A stretch of DNA of 64,000 nt from Acidobacteriota bacterium (GCA_017307505.1 JAFKEE010000018.1:184737-248736); one strand, 5' to 3'; positions 7,824-16,795 are shown, counted from the first letter of the stretch. Notes: generated by a model not told the origin, from the letters alone. A program made the numbers and translations.

Positions 7824-8774
7824 CTACCGAGCCACTTCCACCGGCCGCCACGGAGCCACGGCCATCTCATACTCCGTCGGGCAGCCGAACCCTTCCACCT
7901 TCACGCCCAGATCCCGCAGCATGCCCAGCGCCGAAAGACGCCGGTACGTGTTGAAGGTGATTACATGTGCGAACATGCCGCCAAACGTGAACGTCTCTGC
8001 CGGCTCGCACAACGCGTCGATGAAGGTATCGTCCCAGCCGCCCCGGCTCCGCACTTCCGCCAGCGCTCGCAGGAAGTCACCGTCTGCCTTCTCAAATCGA
8101 GCCTGCAGCGCCGCCGGGGTCAGGTCCTCCGCACTCTTCTTCTCCTCAGGCATCTCTCCACCCAGCAGCGCTGCCGCCCAAACCTCTTTGGTGTACACCA
8201 GCCGCTCTAATACCGCCCGCAGGCTCTCCGGTTCCTTCTCCCACGGCAGCAGCTTTGCCGGATGCCCCAGCCGCTTGTCCAACTGCGCGTCCGTCAACGT
8301 CGCTGCCGCCTCCAGCAGTTTCCTCGTATGCCACGTATCTGTACCCGAGAATCGATCGAACAGGTCCATTGCCAGTGCTCCTTCAGATTTGGATCCCGGC
8401 GCCCAGAAATGAAATCCATTCGGCGCCGGCAGGTGAATCGGTTGCGCCCCCATCCGCCGGTACAGGCTCGGCGAAACACGAAACGCTTTGCGAAAGGCCC
8501 GCGTGAACGCCTCCAGTGAGCCGTAGCTGGCTTCCAGGGCGATCTCCGTTACTGAGAGCCTCGTCCGGCTCAACTGCCATGCCGCCCGCTCCAGCAACAG
8601 CCGCCTTCTCATCGCCTCCGGTGTCTCTTCGATGAGCGCCCGGAACAGACGATAGAATTGCGTCCTGCTGCGAAGCGCGCGCCGCGGCAACTGGCCACGC
8701 ACGCTCTCTTCATCCAGGGATTCCAGAACGACGGCGGACAGACGTTTCGCTTCGCCTTTGTCTCTCTCGGCCAT
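7824..8774 (-). CDS. AraC-type helix-turn-helix protein fused to a DinB domain
   Basis: A 316-residue fusion. Residues 30-135 are an AraC DNA-binding domain (RAFRKAFRVSPSLYRRM is the second helix-turn-helix signature). From about 160 to the end lies a DinB-like four-helix domain: MDLFDRFSGTDTWHTRKLLEAAATLTDAQLD, then VLERLVYTKEVWAAALL and GGMFAHVITFNTYRRL, with His residues in helix ends as in metal-binding DinB proteins. I chose the ATG at 8774, preceded by AGAGGGA; the frame stays open for 42 more codons upstream. This order (regulator first, DinB second) suggests a sensor-regulator whose ligand domain is a DinB fold. Confidence 0.8.
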   Translation of the reverse strand: MAERDKGEAKRLSAVVLESLDEESVRGQLPRRALRSRTQFYRLFRALIEETPEAMRRRLLLERAAWQLSRTRLSVTEIALEASYGSLEAFTRAFRKAFRVSPSLYRRMGAQPIHLPAPNGFHFWAPGSKSEGALAMDLFDRFSGTDTWHTRKLLEAAATLTDAQLDKRLGHPAKLLPWEKEPESLRAVLERLVYTKEVWAAALLGGEMPEEKKSAEDLTPAALQARFEKADGDFLRALAEVRSRGGWDDTFIDALCEPAETFTFGGMFAHVITFNTYRRLSALGMLRDLGVKVEGFGCPTEYEMAVAPWRPVEVAR

Positions 8775-8871
8775 CGCTGCAAGTCCCTCTCTGAGGAGAA
8801 ATCTAGCATTCAGGGTAACTGCAAAACCTGATCGCCAGTCCCAATCTTGCAGGAGTTTACCTGCGCGGCCG

Positions 8872-9546
8872 CTACTCCGCCGGACCCCTGGCCCGCCCAA
8901 ACCACTTCTTCAGCATCACGTGCGTCGGCCACCACACCAGCACGGGCAGGCCAATCATCAGCAGCGCAAACCACGCCCGCTCCGGCATCCATGTCTGCAC
9001 CTTCGTCTCGCTGGGGCCATAGACGTAATTGATATTCACCGGAGTCAGTGGCGTCGGCAGCGGATCCCCTGGTTTCGGCATCACGAAATAGCACAGCAGC
9101 ATCAGCACCCAGGCCAGCGAGCACCAATACGCCAATGCCTTGCGGTCATAGCCCAACCGGTAGACCAGATACACCAGCAGGAACGGCAGCCACCCGTGGA
9201 ACAGTGACAGGCCGCGTAGGAACAGGGAATGCCCCGCGTCGAACATGTAGTCCGTCATGCCCACCACCGACAGCCCCACAAAATGGCCCGCGAAGTCCGC
9301 CACCCACACCACCTGCGGCAGCAGGATCCCCACCGTCGGGATGCTCACCAGCAGCGCATTCTCCATCCACATGCCTGCCAGGGCAAAGAACAGGCACATG
9401 TCGCAGAAGTAGAGGAAGTTCGTAGGCCCATAGTCGTGCCAGTAGACAGGCACCAGCACAGCCAGGAAGGCGGTATACACGATCTTCAGCCACATCGGGA
9501 TGCGTGTCCCGCGCGCGGTCGACGAGGATAGTGTGGCAGTTGTCAT
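8872..9546 (-). CDS. Multi-pass membrane protein of unknown function
   Basis: A 224-residue polytopic membrane protein with about six hydrophobic segments, for example IVYTAFLAVLVPVYW near residue 20, FLYFCDMCLFFALAGMW, VGILLPQVVWVADFAG, WLPFLLVYLVYRLGY, YWCSLAWVLMLLCYF and WFALLMIGLPVLVWWP near the end. Aromatic and Cys residues in the second segment (YFCDMC) are notable. I chose the ATG at 9546; a TTG fourteen codons upstream is the alternative, and neither has a strong ribosome site. No catalytic motif is recognised. The neighbours give no clue to its job. Confidence 0.7.
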   Translation of the reverse strand: MTTATLSSSTARGTRIPMWLKIVYTAFLAVLVPVYWHDYGPTNFLYFCDMCLFFALAGMWMENALLVSIPTVGILLPQVVWVADFAGHFVGLSVVGMTDYMFDAGHSLFLRGLSLFHGWLPFLLVYLVYRLGYDRKALAYWCSLAWVLMLLCYFVMPKPGDPLPTPLTPVNINYVYGPSETKVQTWMPERAWFALLMIGLPVLVWWPTHVMLKKWFGRARGPAE

Positions 9547-9678
9547 CGGAAGCCCCAATCCGGCCTGCAGCGCCGCTGAATGGGCCAATCATAGCAGCAC
9601 CAAGCTCAATCCACCGCTTGGTGCCACGGAACAGTTGGTGCCACGGAACCGCCGCCGCGCTCCAACCTTGCACCCCAT

Positions 9679-9719
9679 TGTGGGGTGAGCTTTAGCTTGC
9701 AAAGGGCTTCAGCCCGCCC
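9679..9719. repeat. Short dispersed repeat, copy 1
   Basis: A 41-base element containing GGGCTTCAGCCC as a small hairpin and a GCTTTAGC half. It matches the copy at 12995-13035 except for a few bases. It lies between two minus-strand genes. Just upstream, TTGGTGCCACGGAAC occurs twice almost in tandem (about 9617-9650). Confidence 0.7.
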
Positions 9720-9721
9720 CT

Positions 9722-10450
9722 TCAAAACCGGATGAAGAGGGCATTCGCCCCGGCACCCACTCTGACCCACCGCCCCTTCCCGTCAAACTCGGCAACTTCG
9801 GAGGTGGCCCGCTCCCGGTCGACCGCAACAATCACGCCGCCCTCCGCCGTCGCCCGGGATTGAGTCCTGTCCACAACCACGCTCCGCGCCAGAACCGTCA
9901 CCAGATCGAAGCTCAACATCACCCTGCCGCCGGAATACTCGACTCGATCACCAGCCACTCGCTTCCTGCCGTAGCGAATCACAATCGGAAACTCGTCCTC
10001 TGCGCCGCCAATGGACACACTGTCGAACGCGGCCACAGGATCGTCCAGTCTCCGGTCACCCGAGGTAGTCAACGCAATCCCGCCACGAAAGACCGGCCAC
10101 AGATCCAGTTCATGCTCGCCTCCGTCCAGCCGAAATGCGGCCCGCCGATACGGCAGCACGCTCCGGGTATTCTCCAGGGAGACGGAGTAGACTCCGGCGG
10201 GCAGGCACGCCCGGTACCGCCCTTCAGCATTCAACACCGCCCGCGTCACCGACCGGCCCGACCCCGCCTCCGCGATCACCACCGCGTTCTCCACCACCCG
10301 CGCGCCATTCGGATCAAGGACATGCCCCGTCAGCAGACAGCCGTTTCCACAGCCGGACACCTCCGCAACCGGTTCGGCCCGCAGAGCATCCAGGGACACA
10401 CCCGCAAGAAGCCCCTGCAACAGGCCACGCCGGGAGCAATTGCGCTTCAC
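9722..10450 (-). CDS. Exported protein with a carboxypeptidase-regulatory-like domain
   Basis: A 242-residue protein with a probable Tat signal (CSRRGLLQGLLAG near the start). Residues 40-110 form a carboxypeptidase regulatory-like Ig fold: GCLLTGHVLDPNGARVVENAVVIAE, then EGRYRACLPAGVYSVSL, which is the hallmark of this domain. The C-terminal half is beta-rich and not recognised. I chose the GTG at 10450, with AGGAGAG seven bases upstream, over a longer frame. Such domains often sit on cell-surface or TonB-associated proteins in this phylum. No partner gene is adjacent, so a precise role cannot be given. Confidence 0.7.
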   Translation of the reverse strand: MKRNCSRRGLLQGLLAGVSLDALRAEPVAEVSGCGNGCLLTGHVLDPNGARVVENAVVIAEAGSGRSVTRAVLNAEGRYRACLPAGVYSVSLENTRSVLPYRRAAFRLDGGEHELDLWPVFRGGIALTTSGDRRLDDPVAAFDSVSIGGAEDEFPIVIRYGRKRVAGDRVEYSGGRVMLSFDLVTVLARSVVVDRTQSRATAEGGVIVAVDRERATSEVAEFDGKGRWVRVGAGANALFIRF

Positions 10451-10565
10451 AACCAACTCTCCTGCATCATCCCCAGTAAACGTCCTCTTCCAGCGCGGAG
10501 GCAACTACTTGCAGTCGGTCTCCGCCCGGCATGCCAGACATCCGCTCCACAATCCATTCCCCCGC

Positions 10566-10594
10566 TTGACAGCGCAGGGCCCAGCCGCAATACT
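10566..10594 (+). promoter_or_regulatory. Putative sigma-70 promoter upstream of the ankyrin gene
   Basis: TTGACA at 10566-10571 and AATACT at 10589-10594 are separated by exactly 17 bases. The direction fits the ankyrin-type gene at 10732, giving a leader of about 130 bases. Nothing else was seen in the gap 10451-10731. Confidence 0.4.
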
Positions 10595-10731
10595 AGCGGC
10601 AGCGTGCGACAGGGCACCACCGGCCCGCGGCAAGGGAATCACTCCCACCTGCTTCCGATTCAGCCTGCGTGTGTTGAATCTTCTTTCAGCCTGTATCAGC
10701 GGGTCACAGGCGCGCATGAAAGGAGATCGTT

Positions 10732-12339
10732 ATGTCCGCCCCCGAGTTGCCCGCTCGTCCCTCCCTCGAATTTCTGCGGAAACAGGCAAAGAAACTCGCC
10801 CGCGACATCGCCGCCGGCAATCCGGCCGCCATAGCCCGCGCCCACACGCAGTTACCGCATGCGCAATGCCCCCTGTCCCAGCGAGATGCCCAGTTGGTGC
10901 TCGCCCGCGAGTACGGCTTCGCAGGCTGGCTGGATCTGCGGAAAGAAGTGGCTCGCCGCCTGGGCCGAGGACTCGAATGGGCCGCCGCCGAGGCCCGCCG
11001 CATCATCCATAACAACGACCTGGAAGCCCTGCGGCAGCTCTTGTCGGAACACCCTGCCCTCTTGGCCTGGACCACGGAGGAGGACGATGGCGGCCTCCTC
11101 GGCATGGCGGCCGGATCCTTTGGCGACAGCATGGATCCAGTCAACGAGGAGCACTTCACTCGTCTCGCTTGTGCCGAACTCCTGCTCGATGCCGGCGCAG
11201 TCGTCGCACCCTCGGTCTGCGAAGGCCTCATCAAGGCCCGCGCCCTCCGCTTGATCGAACTCTTCCACCGCAGAGGTCTGTTCCCTCCAACGCTCAAATA
11301 CCTCGCAGCCCTCGGCGACGTCCAGGGAGTTCGCGCAGCCCTGGCAGGCAACGCCGGGGACCAGGCCGCCGTGAACGAAGCCTTCAAGTACGCCTGCCAT
11401 CTCAGGCACACGGAAGCGGCGGCACTGCTATTGGATCGCGCTATCGCTCTTGACGCAGAGCTGGGCCGGCAAATCGACAGTGGGCCCGGACGAGCCGCCT
11501 TTGTCCAATACTTCATCGAGAACAAACCGGAAGTCCACACTCACGACCCATTTGAGCCATGGAAGGATTACGTCCGGCAACAGGTGGAACACGCGATGCG
11601 TGACGGCGACAGGTCAACTTTCCTGGAGATCCTGAATCGCGAACCCTGGCTGCTGTCCACGGCGAACCTGCCGTTCCAGGCGCGCTGGATCGAGGTGGCC
11701 GTACTCAACGACCGCGCCGCACTCTTGAACGGCCTCTTGGACCTCGATCCCGCCATCCTGCACGCCCCCGTTCCGCCGCCCTCGCAGGCCATCGAGTTCG
11801 CCTTCACCTACGTCAAGACGCACCTGCTCCCCCTCCTCCTTCGCATCTGGCCGATGCCTGGCGATCTGCCACACGCCGCCGGCAATGGAGATTTGGATCG
11901 AGTGAAACGCTGGTTCGACCCGGAGGGCAAACTCGCCCTGGGCAACCTCTCAGACCATTTCCCCGCGAACACCAGCCGCTATCGGGGAGATCTTCGCTCC
12001 TGGTTCGGCAGCAGTGAGCCCGGTGCACAGCGGATTCTCGACACCGCCCTCGCTTGGGCCGTCCTCAACAATCACTTCGAGGTGGCGGACTTCCTCCTCG
12101 CGCACGGAGCCGACATCAACACGAACTGGTGCTCCCACGAGCCGGCTAGCATCCTCCATGAGCTGGTCTGGCACAGGAACTACGAAGCCATGCAGTTCCT
12201 CATCGATCGCGGTATCGACATGACCATCCGCGATTTCCGCTGGAACGCCACCGCCGAGGGTTGGGCCCGCCACGCCGCCCACGACGAAAGGCTCGCTCAA
12301 TGGCTGAGCGACGCCCGGCAGAAACGCGAACAGACCTAA
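10732..12339 (+). CDS. Ankyrin-repeat protein
   Basis: A 535-residue cytoplasmic protein without signal peptide. An N-terminal segment (residues 8-75, LEFLRKQAKKLARDIAAGNPAA...AREYGFAGW) matches the helical start common to bacterial ankyrin proteins of this type. Degenerate ankyrin units follow, for example NNDLEALRQLLSEHPALL near residue 95 and, best preserved, NNHFEVADFLLAHGADINT followed by HRNYEAMQFLIDRGIDMTI near the C-terminus. Ankyrin arrays mediate protein binding; the partner is unknown. AAGGAGATCG directly upstream of the ATG is a strong ribosome site. It stands alone between convergent or divergent neighbours. Confidence 0.85.
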   Translation: MSAPELPARPSLEFLRKQAKKLARDIAAGNPAAIARAHTQLPHAQCPLSQRDAQLVLAREYGFAGWLDLRKEVARRLGRGLEWAAAEARRIIHNNDLEALRQLLSEHPALLAWTTEEDDGGLLGMAAGSFGDSMDPVNEEHFTRLACAELLLDAGAVVAPSVCEGLIKARALRLIELFHRRGLFPPTLKYLAALGDVQGVRAALAGNAGDQAAVNEAFKYACHLRHTEAAALLLDRAIALDAELGRQIDSGPGRAAFVQYFIENKPEVHTHDPFEPWKDYVRQQVEHAMRDGDRSTFLEILNREPWLLSTANLPFQARWIEVAVLNDRAALLNGLLDLDPAILHAPVPPPSQAIEFAFTYVKTHLLPLLLRIWPMPGDLPHAAGNGDLDRVKRWFDPEGKLALGNLSDHFPANTSRYRGDLRSWFGSSEPGAQRILDTALAWAVLNNHFEVADFLLAHGADINTNWCSHEPASILHELVWHRNYEAMQFLIDRGIDMTIRDFRWNATAEGWARHAAHDERLAQWLSDARQKREQT

Positions 12340-12461
12340 CACGCGGCCGCACAGTCTTTGCTTTCCCGGGACGGTCGAGCTCGAGATCCACCATGGGCCG
12401 GTGCGTCATTGCCCCGGCACGCAGCCCGTCCCACGTTCTTACGAGCAGCGCCGCCGCCGGC

Positions 12462-12866
12462 TCACTGCCCCTTCGCCCCAAGCAGAATCGGCTCCGTCTC
12501 CAGCAGCTTGAGAGACTTCACCATGCCCTGCGTGGCCGCCTTGTACTTCTTGAAATGCGGAGTCTCCAAGTGCGCTTTGTAGGCCTCCGCGTGCGCGTAA
12601 GTTTCGAGGATTCTCACGTGATTGGGCTGATCCTTGAGAGCGACCGCGTACAGAGTGAGAACGCCCGGCTCCAGGCGAAGGGAGGCCTCGATTTCTTCCC
12701 GTAAGGCGGCCTTGTAACTCTCGATCTGAGCTGGATCGATCTCCAGTTCCGCCAGTCGGACGATGCGGCGTTGCATAGGTTCCTGGGCTGCGGCGCGCCA
12801 GCCTGCAGTGAGCAAACCAAGCAGTAACACCAACGTTGCAACGGATAAGACGCGGCGAGCGTTCAC
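12462..12866 (-). CDS. Exported antibiotic biosynthesis monooxygenase (ABM)-like protein
   Basis: A 134-residue protein with a signal peptide (residues 1-28, hydrophobic core VATLVLLLGLLTAG, cleavage near AAAQE). The rest is a single ABM ferredoxin-like domain: IVRLAELEIDPAQIESYKAALREEIEASLRLEPGV gives the first strand and helix, then HVRILETYAHAEAYKAHLETPHFKKYK, which closely matches the family's second half. Cytoplasmic relatives such as YgiN are quinol monooxygenases; an exported version may act on periplasmic quinones or aldehydes, but that is inference. It is convergent with the ankyrin gene. Confidence 0.8.
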   Translation of the reverse strand: MNARRVLSVATLVLLLGLLTAGWRAAAQEPMQRRIVRLAELEIDPAQIESYKAALREEIEASLRLEPGVLTLYAVALKDQPNHVRILETYAHAEAYKAHLETPHFKKYKAATQGMVKSLKLLETEPILLGAKGQ

Positions 12867-12994
12867 GGGGCCCTCTTCCTTTCTTCGGTCCCAGTCTAAC
12901 GGTGTCCGGAGCGGTTTGCGGCAGGGTGCTACAGCTCCACGCTCACAAAGAGCCGTCGCACTCTCACAGCCGCCCGGACATTTGGATCAATCCA

Positions 12995-13035
12995 TGTGGG
13001 GTACGCTTTAGCGTGCAAAGGGCTTCAGCCCGCCC
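12995..13035. repeat. Short dispersed repeat, copy 2
   Basis: This element matches the one at 9679-9719, sharing GCAAAGGGCTTCAGCCCGCC and differing mainly in compensating changes around GCTTTAGC. It lies in the gap between the ABM-like gene and arfB (12867-13142), where nothing else was recognised. Confidence 0.7.
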
Positions 13036-13142
13036 AAGCGCGGCAAATCGGTGGCCAGGAAACCCGCAGCAACTTCCCGGGCCACCTCGGTCGACTTCGA
13101 CTGGATTGAACGGCTATTCTGGCGCGAACCGATCAACCTCGC

Positions 13143-13547
13143 TCAGTCTTCCTCAGCCCGGCCGCGCAGCTTCTTGGCCGAGGATCGTTGTGCCTTTTCC
13201 GTGAGCCGGCGGATCTTGGATCCCAGCGTCGGCCGGCTGGGCCGCCGCATCTTCGGCACAACCTGAGCGCGGGCAACCAGTTCATCTAGCCGCGCCCGCG
13301 CCTCCGCTCGATTCGCCTCCTGCGTCCGGTGCACACGGCACGTGATGATGATCACGCCGTCCTGCGTGGCCCGGTGGCCCGCTAAGGCCAGTAGTCGCTG
13401 CCGGATAACGGCGGGCAGCGAGGCAGAGCGGCCGGCATCGAAGCGCAGTTCGACGGCAGTGGATACCTTGTTGACGTTCTGGCCGCCAGGACCGGAGGCC
13501 CGAACAAAGGTCATGGTCACTTCGGAGTCTGGAATGACGATCGGCAA
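13143..13547 (-). CDS. arfB: Peptidyl-tRNA hydrolase ArfB (ribosome rescue)
   Basis: ArfB enters stalled ribosomes lacking a stop codon and hydrolyses the peptidyl-tRNA. The 134-residue protein has the catalytic GGQ at 21-23 within the signature RASGPGGQNVNKVST. It also has the family's short release-factor-like domain and the basic C-terminal tail (KIRRLTEKAQRSSAKKLRGR) that fits the mRNA channel. The start is TTG with GAGGT seven bases upstream. Length and order match E. coli ArfB (YaeJ). It is divergent from the PadR gene at 13689. Confidence 0.9.
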   Translation of the reverse strand: MPIVIPDSEVTMTFVRASGPGGQNVNKVSTAVELRFDAGRSASLPAVIRQRLLALAGHRATQDGVIIITCRVHRTQEANRAEARARLDELVARAQVVPKMRRPSRPTLGSKIRRLTEKAQRSSAKKLRGRAEED

Positions 13548-13642
13548 AGCTACCTCTAGAGTAGCCCGTGAGACCTCGGCATTTGCGCAGCCTGGACCGC
13601 CGCCGCCCGCGGCACCGGCGCCCCCGGCTCCGAACAGTTTAC

Positions 13643-13681
13643 TTGACCCGCTGGATATTCCTGACTACGATATGTGGCATA
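13643..13681 (+). promoter_or_regulatory. Promoter and probable operator of PadR-ADOP pair 1
   Basis: TTGACC (13643-13648) and TACGAT (13666-13671) are 17 bases apart, a good sigma-70 promoter. TATG-TGG-CATA (13671-13681) overlaps the expected transcription start, and ATATGTGGCA is partly repeated as ATATATGGCA over the PadR start codon. The placement suits autorepression by PadR. The predicted mRNA leader is only about 10 bases. Confidence 0.55.
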
Positions 13682-13688
13682 GCAATAT

Positions 13689-14033
13689 ATGGCAACTAAA
13701 TCGATCGATGCCGAGTGGAAGAAAGGCAGTGCCGAGCTGCTCATCCTCTCCTTACTGGAGGCCATGCCCCGTCATGGCTACGAAATCAGCAAGCTCATTG
13801 AGCATCGATCCGAAGGCGGCATCCGCTTCCATGCGGCCTCGCTCTACCCCCTGCTGTATCGCTTGGAGAAGCGAGGCTGGATTCAGGGACGCTGGGTCGA
13901 AAAGAGCGGGCAGCGCCGCCGCCGCTATTACCAGTTAACTCCGAGCGGCGTGAAAGTGCTGGCCGCCCAGCGCGAAGGTTGGCAGGCGTTTGTCGAGGCA
14001 ATCAGCCGGATCACGGGGGCCGAAAATGCGTGA
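13689..14033 (+). CDS. PadR family transcriptional regulator (pair 1)
   Basis: A 114-residue winged-helix repressor. The PadR core spans residues 14-95: AELLILSLLEAMPRHGYEISKLIE, then FHAASLYPLLYRLEKRGWIQGRW and the wing RRRRYYQLTPSG. PadR proteins of this short type regulate the permease gene they overlap with in Acidobacteria. The gene ends inside the start of the ADOP permease (8-base overlap), so the two are translationally coupled. No Shine-Dalgarno sequence precedes the ATG, which fits the very short leader predicted from the promoter just upstream. Confidence 0.9.
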   Translation: MATKSIDAEWKKGSAELLILSLLEAMPRHGYEISKLIEHRSEGGIRFHAASLYPLLYRLEKRGWIQGRWVEKSGQRRRRYYQLTPSGVKVLAAQREGWQAFVEAISRITGAENA

Positions 14034-16734
14034 TTGGGGCCAGTTGATTCGAAAAGAGGTGGCAGGCCTGAACCTCCAGCCCGAGCGCGAGGAGGAGATC
14101 GTCGAGGAGTTCTCGCAGCACGCCGAGGATCGCTTCCAGGAACTCCTGAACACTGGGCACGACGAGGCCGAGGCCGTCCGCGTCACGCTCGCCGAGATCT
14201 GTGACCGGGAGGTATTGACGAGCGGACTCCAGGAAGTAGTACGTCGCGACGACCCCGGCCGTGTGCTGCCCGGAAACGGCCTCTGGCGGGATGTGCGCTA
14301 TGGCTTCCGCAGCCTGCGCACCAACCTGGGGTTCAGCTTGATCGTGATCGCTGTCCTCGGCATCGGAATTGGCGCGAATGTGGCCATGTTCACCGTCGTG
14401 GATGCGGCCTTCCTCCGGCCCTTACGTTTACCCGAGCCCGATCGGTTGGTCCAACTGCAGGAAACACCGTCCGCGGGCGGCAGCATGCCGGTCGCCTATC
14501 CGAACTTCGTGGATTGGCAGAAGCAGAGCCAGTCGTTCGAATCGATGGCGATCGGCGGCACATTCCAGGAGACGCTCCGCCAAAGCGGCGGCTACGAACG
14601 GATTCGCGTTGGCTATGTGTCGTCCGCGTTTCACAAGACCTATGGCGTGCCTCCTTCGGTTGGTCGCGGTTTCTCCGAAAGTGACGACAGGCCGGGTGCC
14701 GAGCCGGCCGCGATCCTGTCCTACCGGTTCTGGCAGACGCACTTTGCCGGCGATCCCAAGGTTGTTGGACGTACGCTCCAGGTCGACGACCAGTTGTGGA
14801 CGATCGTCGGGGTAGCGGGGTCGTTTCAATGGCATCGGGACGCCGATGTCTTTGTGCCCATCGCGTTCGGCCAAAGCAAATATGGCCTGAATATGCGGGA
14901 GAATCACAGCTCCACCGGTGTGATTGCGCGGCTGAAGCCTGGGGTGAGCGTGACCCAGGCGCGGACAGAGATGCAGCAGATCGCCGCCCAACTGGCCAAA
15001 CAGTATCCAGGCGCCAACGGAGGCAACAGCGCCAGCGTCGTTCCGTTACGGGAATTCATGAGCGGCGGCATCCGTCAACCGGCGATGCTCATGTTCGGAG
15101 CCGTGGGCCTGTTGCTGTTGATTGCCTGCGCGAATGTGGCGGGGCTGCTGCTGGCGCGCGCCGCAGTCCGCCAGCGCGAAATCGCCATTCGAACCGCACT
15201 GGGTGCGAGCCGTCTGGAACTGGTCAGGCAACTCCTCACCGAAAGCCTGTTGCTGGCTCTGGGGAGCGCGCTCACCGGGCTGGGCGTGGCGCGCTTGAGC
15301 TTCGAGTGGCTGAGGACCGTGTTTCCAGAGGCCGAGGACCTGGGCGGAATCGGACTGGACCTGCGCGTGCTCGTTTTCTCGGTGGCGGCGGCAGGCCTGA
15401 CGGCGGTTCTCTTCGGGCTGGTGCCGGCAATCCAGTCGACGAGGCTGAATGTGGCGCAGGCAATTCGAACAGGGGGCAGGGCCTCGCGCGGTGGTGCCGT
15501 ACGAGGCCGCACGCGCAAGCTGCTGGTGGTCGGCCAGGTTGCCATGGCGGTGGTGCTGTCGATTGGCGCGGGCCTGCTGGTGCGCAGCCTGTTGGCGGCG
15601 TTCCAGGCGGATCCCGGTTTCCGGCCGGAGCACGTGGTGGCCGTGCCGGTTCAGCCGCCCGATCGCAAGACCGCGGATCTTTCCGAGAATTCACGCCTGT
15701 TGCGGGCCGTGACGGAACGTCTGGCGGCAACTCCTGGTGTGCTGGCCGTGGGGGCCATCGATCAGATGCCCTTCCGGAATGTCGATTCCTACGGTGATTT
15801 CTATCGCGACGACCGGCCAATTCCCGCTCCGGCCGCCATCCCCAACGCAATGAAGGCTGCGGCGACCACCGGGTACTTTGCGGCCATGGGGATTCCCCTG
15901 CTGAAAGGGCGTTTGTTCGTCCCGGCGGACGGACGCTTGCCGTCATTGCCCCGCGATCTGGCCCGGGTGCTGGCGTATCTGCGGACTGTCGAGATGGCGG
16001 CGGTGATCAACCAGACGATGGCGCGCCGCTATTGGCCCGGGGAGGATCCGGTAGGCAAGACCTTCCGCTTTGGACCACCCTCGCTGAAGGGACCGCGCGT
16101 CAGAATCGTTGGGGTTGTTGGCGATTCGCGGCAGCACGCGTTGGATCAGCCAGTTGAACCGCAATACTATTTCTCGTCGGACCTGTTTCCGGTTTTCACG
16201 GCCACGTTTGTGGTGCGGACTACACGGGAGCCGGCCGAAGTCGGGTCCCTGGTGCGCGCCATCGTGACCGAGAACCAGCCGGATGCGCTGGTCACACAGG
16301 TGGAGACGTTGGAAACCATGATGGATCGAAGCCTCTCCGGCCGGCGGAACAATGTCCTGCTTCTGGGCCTGTTCTCCGCGATCGCCTTGCTCCTGGCGGC
16401 ATTCGGCCTGTACGCCACCATGGCCTACACCGTAGCCCAGCGCACCCAGGAGATGGGCTTGCGCATGGCGCTCGGCGCGGCGGCGGTGGATGTCCAGGGA
16501 CTGGTAGTGCGGGAAGGTTTGCTGCTGGCGGTCGCCGGCGTGGCCGTAGGCCTTGTGGCAGCAGCAGCAGGCGCCCGGGTTCTGTCGAGCATGCTCTACG
16601 GGATCACCACCACGGATGTCATGACCTATGCCGGCTCGGCGAGCCTGATGGTGGTCATCACCCTGCTGGCGAGTTACGTGCCCGCCTGGCGCGCAAGCCG
16701 TGTGGATCCAATGACGGCATTGCGCTGCGAGTGA
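14026..16734 (+). CDS. ABC transporter permease, ADOP family (pair 1)
   Basis: A 902-residue MacB/FtsX-type permease without its own ATPase gene nearby. Residues 1-75 form the small helical prefix domain of ADOP proteins. The first membrane segment (GFSLIVIAVLGIGIGANVAMFTVVDA) starts near residue 105 and is followed by a MacB periplasmic core domain. The first FtsX domain is near 350-470 (LMFGAVGLLLLIACANVAGLLLARAAVRQREIAIRTALGA). A second core and FtsX domain end with MALGAAAVDVQGLVVREG and YVPAWRASRVDPMTALR. I chose the ATG at 14026, which overlaps the PadR stop. The exported substrate is unknown; MacB relatives handle toxins, peptides or lipoproteins. Confidence 0.9.
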   Translation: MRDWGQLIRKEVAGLNLQPEREEEIVEEFSQHAEDRFQELLNTGHDEAEAVRVTLAEICDREVLTSGLQEVVRRDDPGRVLPGNGLWRDVRYGFRSLRTNLGFSLIVIAVLGIGIGANVAMFTVVDAAFLRPLRLPEPDRLVQLQETPSAGGSMPVAYPNFVDWQKQSQSFESMAIGGTFQETLRQSGGYERIRVGYVSSAFHKTYGVPPSVGRGFSESDDRPGAEPAAILSYRFWQTHFAGDPKVVGRTLQVDDQLWTIVGVAGSFQWHRDADVFVPIAFGQSKYGLNMRENHSSTGVIARLKPGVSVTQARTEMQQIAAQLAKQYPGANGGNSASVVPLREFMSGGIRQPAMLMFGAVGLLLLIACANVAGLLLARAAVRQREIAIRTALGASRLELVRQLLTESLLLALGSALTGLGVARLSFEWLRTVFPEAEDLGGIGLDLRVLVFSVAAAGLTAVLFGLVPAIQSTRLNVAQAIRTGGRASRGGAVRGRTRKLLVVGQVAMAVVLSIGAGLLVRSLLAAFQADPGFRPEHVVAVPVQPPDRKTADLSENSRLLRAVTERLAATPGVLAVGAIDQMPFRNVDSYGDFYRDDRPIPAPAAIPNAMKAAATTGYFAAMGIPLLKGRLFVPADGRLPSLPRDLARVLAYLRTVEMAAVINQTMARRYWPGEDPVGKTFRFGPPSLKGPRVRIVGVVGDSRQHALDQPVEPQYYFSSDLFPVFTATFVVRTTREPAEVGSLVRAIVTENQPDALVTQVETLETMMDRSLSGRRNNVLLLGLFSAIALLLAAFGLYATMAYTVAQRTQEMGLRMALGAAAVDVQGLVVREGLLLAVAGVAVGLVAAAAGARVLSSMLYGITTTDVMTYAGSASLMVVITLLASYVPAWRASRVDPMTALRCE

Positions 16735-16795
16735 GTCGCGGCCGAACCACCAGCGACAGGCGCCCCAATGGAGCCCGGCTGTCAACGCGTCCCAC

